A stretch of DNA of 64,000 bases from an uncultured Lachnospiraceae bacterium (lineage in GTDB: Bacteria; Bacillota; Clostridia; Lachnospirales; Lachnospiraceae). The position numbers and the translations under genes are program-made. Below are positions 58,885 to 64,000 of the stretch, piece by piece. The stretch is from contig URUY01000009.1 in NCBI GenBank assembly GCA_900551115.1, positions 50,152 through 114,151 of the forward strand, in the 5' to 3' direction. The notes below the pieces were generated by a model. That model was not told the origin of the DNA and did no database searches. It worked only from the letters and a program-made list of their open reading frames with translations. Each line of letters begins with the position of its first letter. Position 1 is the stretch's first letter.

Positions 58885-59502
58885 TTATCTAATAAAATTC
58901 GTTAAGACTTTTTCATTTTGGGGATGTGTCAGTCCGTGTTCTTTTCCAAGCTCCAGACATTGTAACACCCATGCCATGTTTTTTCCGATGTTATACATCG
59001 TCATAAGACCTTCCCTATCTTCTGAAATCTGTTCCGGCTGCGCACCGTAAACCTGATTCCAATAGGTAGATGAGATTACCGGCATGGAGCAGATTGTAAA
59101 ATACTTGTTGATTACATCCATGGAGGCTGTCGTTCCGGCGCGTCTTGCAGAGAGTACCGCTGCAGCAGGCTTGAAACAAAAAGCTGCACTGCCGGAATAA
59201 AACGCTCTGTCCATAAAGGTTAAAAGCCTCCCGCTGGGATGTGCATAATAAACCGGAGAACCGAAAATAAAGCCGTCTGCCGATTTTGCTTTCTCCACAA
59301 ATTCATTCACAATATCATTGAAAACGCAACGACCTGTTTCCCTGCATTTGCGGCAGGCAATGCAGTCCGGTAAAGCCTCATTACCGATAAAGAAATTTTC
59401 TGTTTCAACTCCTTCTTCCTTTAAAGCCCTTGCCACTTCACTTAATGCAGCCTGGGTACATCCGTCTTTTCTGGAACTGCCATTTACAAGTAATACTTTC
59501 AT
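58885..59502 (-). CDS. Flavodoxin-family NAD(P)H-dependent reductase
   Basis: 205 aa. MKVLLVNGSSRKDGCTQAAL forms the FMN phosphate loop. DCIACRKCRETGRCVFND holds a Cys cluster, and FIFGSPVYYAHPSGRLLTFM follows. The C-terminal part SSTYWNQVYGAQPEQISED is typical of the family found with MerR regulators. It is the first gene after the MerR-type promoter. ATG at 59502 follows AAGGAGG. Confidence 0.85.
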   Translation of the reverse strand: MKVLLVNGSSRKDGCTQAALSEVARALKEEGVETENFFIGNEALPDCIACRKCRETGRCVFNDIVNEFVEKAKSADGFIFGSPVYYAHPSGRLLTFMDRAFYSGSAAFCFKPAAAVLSARRAGTTASMDVINKYFTICSMPVISSTYWNQVYGAQPEQISEDREGLMTMYNIGKNMAWVLQCLELGKEHGLTHPQNEKVLTNFIR

Positions 59503-59524
59503 TTGCGATATCCTCCTTGACCGC

Positions 59525-59553
59525 TTGCAAATTGATTGTTTTTATGCTACAAT
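59525..59553 (+). promoter_or_regulatory. Promoter of the merR-type gene
   Basis: TTGCAA (59525-59530), 17-bp spacer, TACAAT (59548-59553), about 115 bp before the start codon. Confidence 0.5.
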
Positions 59554-59557
59554 GCGA

Positions 59558-59579
59558 TTGTTTCAACCGCTTGATACAA
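59558..59579. promoter_or_regulatory. 22-bp imperfect palindrome near the merR transcription start
   Basis: TTGTTTCAA and TTGATACAA arms (8 of 9 pair) around CCGC. It overlaps the likely transcription starts of both divergent promoters. Confidence 0.5.
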
Positions 59580-59582
59580 CCG

Positions 59583-59613
59583 ATTATAATTTGCGGTAGT
59601 AACTATCGGTCAA
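59583..59613 (-). promoter_or_regulatory. MerR-type promoter of the redox operon, 19-bp spacer
   Basis: On the minus strand TTGACC (59608-59613), 19-bp spacer, TATAAT (59583-59588). The dyad CGGTAGT-A-ACTATCG (59594-59608; 6 of 7 pair) lies in the spacer. The overlong spacer with central dyad is the hallmark of promoters activated by MerR proteins through DNA untwisting. Confidence 0.75.
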
Positions 59614-59670
59614 GAGTTTTTTTTTAATTTTTTTGATTTTTTTTGTGAGCAATACAGGAGGAATTTGATT

Positions 59671-60069
59671 ATGTATACGATGATGCAGGTTTGCCGAGAG
59701 TTGGACATGACTTATCAGACCTTGAAATTTTATTGTAATGAAGGGTTAGTCCCTAATGTCAAACGAGACGGAAACAATCGCCGGGTCTTTGACGAAAAGG
59801 ATGTTAAGTGGATTAAAGACCTTACCTGTCTTAAAAAATGTGGTTTGAGTATTCAGGAAATGAAAGAATATCTTGCGCTGTGTATGCAGGGCGAATCCAC
59901 CATTATTCCGCGAAAAGAAATGCTGGCAGAAAAACAGGAAGCATTGCGGGCTTCCATCAGGGAATTAGAGGACAGCGTTGCCTATATTGATTGGAAACAG
60001 AATTTTTATGATGAGGTTCTTTCCGGAAAAAGACAATATGTGAGCAATTTAATACAACCCAAAGAGTAA
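59671..60069 (+). CDS. MerR-family regulator (AdhR/NmlR-like)
   Basis: 132 aa. Winged helix MMQVCRELDMTYQTLKFYCN, then EGLVPNVKRDGNNRRVFDEK. The effector helix carries two Cys, C53 and C57, in LTCLKKCGLSIQEMKEYLAL, near the position of the single redox/aldehyde-sensing Cys of AdhR and NmlR. A coiled coil follows. ATG at 59671 follows AGGAGG. It is divergent from the flavodoxin/alcohol dehydrogenase operon, whose promoter has the MerR 19-bp spacer, so control of it is very likely. Confidence 0.87.
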   Translation: MYTMMQVCRELDMTYQTLKFYCNEGLVPNVKRDGNNRRVFDEKDVKWIKDLTCLKKCGLSIQEMKEYLALCMQGESTIIPRKEMLAEKQEALRASIRELEDSVAYIDWKQNFYDEVLSGKRQYVSNLIQPKE

Positions 60070-60088
60070 ACTAACGGCACAAAAAAAC

Positions 60089-60127
60089 TCTATGCGAAAG
60101 ATTTCTTAATCGCATAGAATTTTTTTG
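60089..60127 (+). terminator. Terminator of the merR-type gene
   Basis: Stem TCTATGCGA/TCGCATAGA with a T-run of seven to eight. Confidence 0.8.
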
Positions 60128-60185
60128 TACCGTTTATCCGGCTTTACTTATCGCTTTTGTAATATTTTCTTATGAGCTACTACCT

Positions 60186-61076
60186 TTACCTGTCTTCTGC
60201 TTCCATATAGCGCTTTTCCAGTGTAAAGCCCCGTCCGCGTACCTCGGACACCTGATTGATAATCAGAAAGGCTTTCGGGTCCAGCTCCATAACAATGCTA
60301 TTCAGTTTAGACAGTTCCCTGCCGTCTAACACCGTCAGCACTGCATAAGATTCTTCCCTTAAATGTCCGCCCTCTACTTCAAAAAGAGTGGTTCCTCTAT
60401 CCATCCGCTCCTGTATGGCCCGGCTGATACGCTCATATTCCCTGCTTATAATCTTAACCTGCATCCGATGGCTTCCGATAAAGAGCATCTTGTTTAATAC
60501 CATGGTATAAATCAGTACCAGCACCAATCCGTATAAAATCCGCTCTGCCCTGGTTCCAAACATCTGCAAAAGCAGTATCAGCACATCAAATCCATAAAGG
60601 GATGCCGCTACCGGTATCCCCAGCTTCTTTTTCAGTATCAGCGGAGGGATATCCATACCGCCCGTAGAGGCACCGCCGCGAAGTACCAGCCCGATTCCTC
60701 CACCGATAAGCACGCCTGCGCAGACGGTTGCCAAAAACATATCCTGCGTTAAAATGCTCCCTTTAAAAAAATGCTCCGTCACAGCCAGCGCCGCCGGATA
60801 ATATACGGTACTGAACAGAGTTGTCAGTGCAAACTCCCTGCCCAGCACAAAAATGCCCAGCAGAAACATCCCTATATTAAAGCCTCCTACAAAGACCGAT
60901 ACGGGGATACCTGCCGTCCTTGAAAAGAACAGGGCAAGCCCTGTAGTTCCGCCGCTGATTAAACCGTTAGGTTCAATAAATAATACAACCGCCAGCGCAT
61001 ATATGGTATTTCCCGCCGCAATAAGCGCCATATTCCAAAGCCTTTTTAAGGAAGGCTTTTTTCTTAATTCTGCCAT
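60186..61076 (-). CDS. YitT-family membrane protein
   Basis: 296 aa. Five to six transmembrane helices in the first 200 residues with PNGLISGGTTGLALFFSR, VLRGGASTGGMDIPPLILKK and IPVAASLYGFDVLILLLQMF, all YitT signatures. The C-terminal cytoplasmic DUF2179 domain ends LDPKAFLIINQVSEVRGRGF. Transport function is suspected but unproven. It starts 9 bp after the FocA-type gene on the same strand (AGGAAG RBS). Confidence 0.88.
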   Translation of the reverse strand: MAELRKKPSLKRLWNMALIAAGNTIYALAVVLFIEPNGLISGGTTGLALFFSRTAGIPVSVFVGGFNIGMFLLGIFVLGREFALTTLFSTVYYPAALAVTEHFFKGSILTQDMFLATVCAGVLIGGGIGLVLRGGASTGGMDIPPLILKKKLGIPVAASLYGFDVLILLLQMFGTRAERILYGLVLVLIYTMVLNKMLFIGSHRMQVKIISREYERISRAIQERMDRGTTLFEVEGGHLREESYAVLTVLDGRELSKLNSIVMELDPKAFLIINQVSEVRGRGFTLEKRYMEAEDR

Positions 61077-61085
61077 CTTCCTGTC

Positions 61086-61931
61086 TTAGTACTCCTCTGC
61101 TATATCAATTTCCTTCTGTTCTGCTTCAATCGGCAGCGCATAGCCCGGCGTATGCTGTAAATACATTGCCCAATAGCCGATTCCTACAATACCTGCGCCT
61201 CCTACAATATTTCCCAAAGTCACCGGCAGTAAGTTCCTTAGCAAAAAGCTGCCCATCGTAAGCCCCTCTGCCGCTATGTTGTATTCCCCCGCTGTCAAAA
61301 TGCCTGCTACACAGAAATAAATATCCGCAATGCTATGCTCAAAGCCGCAGAGTACAAACAGCATAACCGGCCAAAAGCTCATCATAAGCTTGCCTGACAC
61401 CTTTTTTGCTGCAAATGCCGCCCATATTGCGATACATACCAGAATATTGCATAAAATTCCCCGGATAAAAGCGTCCGTAAAGGACAGCCCTACCTTGCTG
61501 CTTGCTGTATTGACCATGCTTTCCGCAAGCCTGCCGCCAAATAAATCCGGCGTATGGCCAAATACTACAAGTACCGCAACTAAAGAAGCGCCGATAAAAT
61601 TTCCGATAAAAACGAAAAACCAGTTTTTCAGCATTTCCCGCATTTTTACCTTTTTTTCCAAAAGAGCAATAATAATCAGATTATTTCCTGTAAAAAGCTC
61701 GCTGCCCGCAACCAACACCATAGCCATTCCCGAGGGAAACAGACAGGCGCTTATCAGTCTTGCCAAAGAAGGATTTTCAACAGTAACTGCCCCTACAGTA
61801 GACGCAATACCTGCAAAACCGATAAAAAGACCGGCAAATATCCCTAATACCAGCATCTTGAATGCGGAAAGCCTGACCTTATGCAGACCGATTTCTATAT
61901 AATTTCTTGCTATTTCCAATGGTGAATGCAT
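61086..61931 (-). CDS. Formate/nitrite transporter (FocA/NirC) family channel
   Basis: 281 aa, six transmembrane helices. LFIGFAGIASTVGAVTVE, MVLVAGSELFTGNNLIIIAL, FVFIGNFIGASLVAVLVVFG and CGFEHSIADIYF are the FNT motifs, including the pore His in FEHSIADIYF. The pentameric channel moves formate, nitrite or another small anion. In a fermenting organism formate export is the likeliest role. ATG at 61931 follows AAGGAGG. Confidence 0.9.
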   Translation of the reverse strand: MHSPLEIARNYIEIGLHKVRLSAFKMLVLGIFAGLFIGFAGIASTVGAVTVENPSLARLISACLFPSGMAMVLVAGSELFTGNNLIIIALLEKKVKMREMLKNWFFVFIGNFIGASLVAVLVVFGHTPDLFGGRLAESMVNTASSKVGLSFTDAFIRGILCNILVCIAIWAAFAAKKVSGKLMMSFWPVMLFVLCGFEHSIADIYFCVAGILTAGEYNIAAEGLTMGSFLLRNLLPVTLGNIVGGAGIVGIGYWAMYLQHTPGYALPIEAEQKEIDIAEEY

Positions 61932-62118
61932 TCCTGTTCCTCCTTTTTGCCTTTGGTTACTTTATTCTATCATTTAACCCTCAAAAAGAAAAGTTTTATA
62001 TTTCTTAACATACTTTTTACTTTCTTTTTGCATAAATTTTATTTATAATGAATATGTTATATAATTTGGCTGTTTATGTCCTTTGACGGCAGCCGGCTAT
62101 TTTGGAGGATGACTACCA

Positions 62119-63171
62119 ATGAGTATCTCTTTTTCTTTTTTTGTGCAACAGATTATGCAAAATCCGGTTTTGGCAGTTACCGTATTCCTTACGCTCTGCG
62201 TTATTTTTGTAAATGGCTGGACCGATGCTCCCAATGCCATTGCCACCTGCGTTTCTACCCGTTCCATGAACGTAAGAGCCGCTATTATTATGTCTGCCGT
62301 ATTCAACTTTTTGGGCGTTCTTATCATGACCATGATTAATTCCACGGTTGCCATGACCATTACTAATATGGTGAATTTCAACGGCAACAATGAGGATGCC
62401 CTGATTGCACTCTGTGCCGCTTTATTTGCCATTGTTATCTGGGCCGTTGCCGCCTGGTACTTCGGCATTCCCACCAGCGAGAGCCATGCTCTCATCGCCG
62501 GTCTCTCCGGCGCTGCCATTGCCCTGCAGAACGGTTTTTCCGGTATCAACGGCGCCGAATGGCTGAAGGTGCTGTACGGCCTTGTGCTTTCCACCCTGTT
62601 AGGCTTTTTCTCCGGTTTTCTGTGCTGCAAACTGGTGATTCTGCTTTTTTCCAAAGCAGACAGACGGAAAACCGATGGCTTTTTCAAATACGGTCAGATT
62701 TTCGGCGGTGCCGCCATGTCCTTTATGCACGGCGCACAGGACGGACAGAAATTCATGGGCGTACTGCTTCTTGGCATGCTGCTTGTAAACGGCTCGGACA
62801 ATACTGCCGGCAATGCATTGCCCATTTGGATGATGCTGCTTTGCTCGGCAGTCATGGGACTCGGCACTTCCGTGGGCGGCAAAAAAATCATCAAATCCGT
62901 AGGCATGGATATGGTGCGTTTGGAGAAATATCAGGGTTTTTCTGCTGATATTGCTTCTGCGGCCTGCCTGCTTTTATCCTCTCTTTTCGGTATCCCCGTC
63001 AGCACCACCCATACAAAAACCACCGCTATCATGGGTGTAGGAGCCGTCAAAAGATTATCCGCCATCAATTTCTCAGTCGTAAAGGAAATGGTTTTTACCT
63101 GGATTTTAACCTTCCCGGGCTGCGGACTTATCGGCTTTCTGATGGCCAAGCTGTTTATGCTTATCTTTTAA
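62119..63171 (+). CDS. PiT-family inorganic phosphate transporter
   Basis: 350 aa, about ten transmembrane helices. The duplicated PiT signature is seen in NGWTDAPNAIATCVSTRSMN at the N-terminus and GFSADIASAACLLLSSLFGI, then PVSTTHTKTTAIMGVGAVKR. It is a low-affinity phosphate (metal-phosphate) symporter. The DUF47 gene 75 bp downstream is its usual partner. ATG at 62119 follows TTGGAGG. Confidence 0.92.
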   Translation: MSISFSFFVQQIMQNPVLAVTVFLTLCVIFVNGWTDAPNAIATCVSTRSMNVRAAIIMSAVFNFLGVLIMTMINSTVAMTITNMVNFNGNNEDALIALCAALFAIVIWAVAAWYFGIPTSESHALIAGLSGAAIALQNGFSGINGAEWLKVLYGLVLSTLLGFFSGFLCCKLVILLFSKADRRKTDGFFKYGQIFGGAAMSFMHGAQDGQKFMGVLLLGMLLVNGSDNTAGNALPIWMMLLCSAVMGLGTSVGGKKIIKSVGMDMVRLEKYQGFSADIASAACLLLSSLFGIPVSTTHTKTTAIMGVGAVKRLSAINFSVVKEMVFTWILTFPGCGLIGFLMAKLFMLIF

Positions 63172-63246
63172 AGCAATAACAGCTTAAAACCTGCAAAAAA
63201 GGCTTTACAATTACCTATTTAAAATACTATTTTAAGGAGAACAACC

Positions 63247-63870
63247 ATGGCTAAAAAAAATGACGACTTCTTTTTTAAAAACTTCATAGAATGTGCGGAT
63301 TTCTCTTTACAGGCCGCAAAGATGCTGAAAAAATCCCTTGCTGATTTTCAGCCGGATTCCATGCTGGGACTGCTTGATGCCCTGCACACCATAGAGCATA
63401 CTGCTGATATGAAAAAGCATGAAATGAAAACGGCGCTGGTAAAAGCCTTTATTACCCCTATTGAGCGGGAGGATATCATGATGCTCTCCCAGAATATTGA
63501 CGATGTTACGGACTGTATCGAAGACGTACTGCTCCGTGTTTACATCAACAATGTGCGTACCATCCGCCCTGACGCCATTCCCTTTACCGACTTGATTATC
63601 CGCTGCTGTCAGACCATGCTGGACATGTTTTCAGATTTTTCCGACTTCAAAAAATCCAAAACCCTGAATCAGCGGCTGATAGAAATCAATACCCTGGAAG
63701 AGGAAGGCGACAAGCTCTTTATTAACTCTATGCACAAGCTCCATACAGAATGTGAAAATCCGCTGGAAATCATTGCATGGAGGGAAATATACAGCTATAT
63801 GGAAAAATGTACCGATGCCTGCGAACATGTTACGGATGTGATTGAAGAAATCTTAATGAAAAACTCTTAA
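63247..63870 (+). CDS. DUF47/PhoU-like protein
   Basis: 207 aa, all helical. EHTADMKKHEMKTALVKAFI, TPIEREDIMMLSQNIDDVTD, CIEDVLLRVYINNV and the C-terminal ACEHVTDVIEEILMKNS are typical of DUF47, with acidic E/DxxxD metal sites. Such proteins act as cytoplasmic regulators of the adjacent PiT transporter. ATG at 63247 follows AAGGAGA. Confidence 0.92.
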   Translation: MAKKNDDFFFKNFIECADFSLQAAKMLKKSLADFQPDSMLGLLDALHTIEHTADMKKHEMKTALVKAFITPIEREDIMMLSQNIDDVTDCIEDVLLRVYINNVRTIRPDAIPFTDLIIRCCQTMLDMFSDFSDFKKSKTLNQRLIEINTLEEEGDKLFINSMHKLHTECENPLEIIAWREIYSYMEKCTDACEHVTDVIEEILMKNS

Positions 63871-63946
63871 TGAAGAATGCTGAATGAAGAATGCTAAATA
63901 AAAATTTCTTCATGTCCGAAATTTTATACTATCCGCAACGTAAGAG

Positions 63947-63986
63947 GGTGTCGCAAAATCATCATTTTAGATGATTGAGCGGCACC
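63947..63986. other. Nested hairpin at the right edge
   Basis: GGTGTCGC pairs with GCGGCACC (one G-T) outside an inner AATCATC/GATGATT stem. No T-run follows. It might be the end of an insertion sequence or a structured terminator; the sequence stops too soon to tell. Confidence 0.35.
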
Positions 63987-64000
63987 TTCGCTCTAGGGAA

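Noticed and set aside
1..64000. tRNA and rRNA genes, integrase or complete insertion sequence
   Set aside because: None recognised by eye on either strand; the accessory region at 19-29 kb has no visible integrase or tRNA border.

Overview
The window looks like chromosome of a low-to-moderate GC Firmicute, most probably a gut Lachnospiraceae (Clostridia). The evidence is AGGAGG-type ribosome binding sites almost everywhere and Clostridia-typical families: class III fructose-1,6-bisphosphatase, YitT, YerC/TrpR-like, DUF1836, a PTS_EIIC_2 membrane protein, a lysine riboswitch ahead of dapA, and many c-di-GMP and ECF-sigma proteins. This placement is inferred from gene content; no rRNA or tRNA gene was seen.

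Layout. 0-6 kb: TPM-domain and zinc-ribbon membrane proteins, a diguanylate cyclase, a KTSC protein, a secreted protein, an ECF sigma factor with a DUF4367 partner, an XRE and an Rrf2 regulator. 6.1-17 kb: a minus-strand alpha-mannoside operon (binding protein, two permeases, GH38, ROK kinase, mannose-6-phosphate isomerase, GH76) behind an RpiR regulator, with a clear promoter, a putative operator and a terminator. 17.3-19.1 kb: a GNAT-nucleoside phosphorylase fusion and a second GNAT. 19.2-28.8 kb: an accessory region where XRE/ORF6N and RhuM-family genes, most of them broken, flank a two-component/ABC transporter cassette of the antimicrobial-peptide sensing type. 28.8-38.6 kb: RlmD, PcrA, a large PAS/GGDEF/EAL protein and an SPFH/zinc-ribbon pair. 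38.8-46.8 kb: an orphan NMT1-like binding protein, HIT, a frameshifted PHP phosphoesterase, DUF1836, YerC, bactofilin with a degenerate M23 partner, a PTS_EIIC_2 protein, a cold-shock protein and a eukaryote-type HisA. 46.8-54.9 kb: an Asn/Thr/Gly-rich lipoprotein, Fbp, lysine-riboswitch-controlled dapA-dapB, a CobO-like enzyme, an OB-fold protein and BipA. 55-60 kb: a MerR-controlled flavodoxin/alcohol dehydrogenase operon. 60-64 kb: YitT, FocA-type channel, PiT phosphate transporter with its PhoU-like DUF47 partner, and a nested hairpin at the right edge.

Most striking observation: the ORF6N gene and both RhuM genes each carry a 23-33 bp perfect or near-perfect inverted repeat inside the coding sequence. 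In the two RhuM paralogues it lies at the homologous codons with different sequence but preserved self-complementarity. The same region holds a repeated RhuM + 3' repeat cassette, an XRE gene with two matched 13-bp palindromic operators around its promoter, and the remnant of a second XRE gene. Other leads are a MerR operator inside a 19-bp promoter spacer, an exported double-flavodoxin lipoprotein next to a DUF4405 membrane protein, a two-copy REP-like hairpin, and four frameshifted genes, three of them at or near homopolymers.
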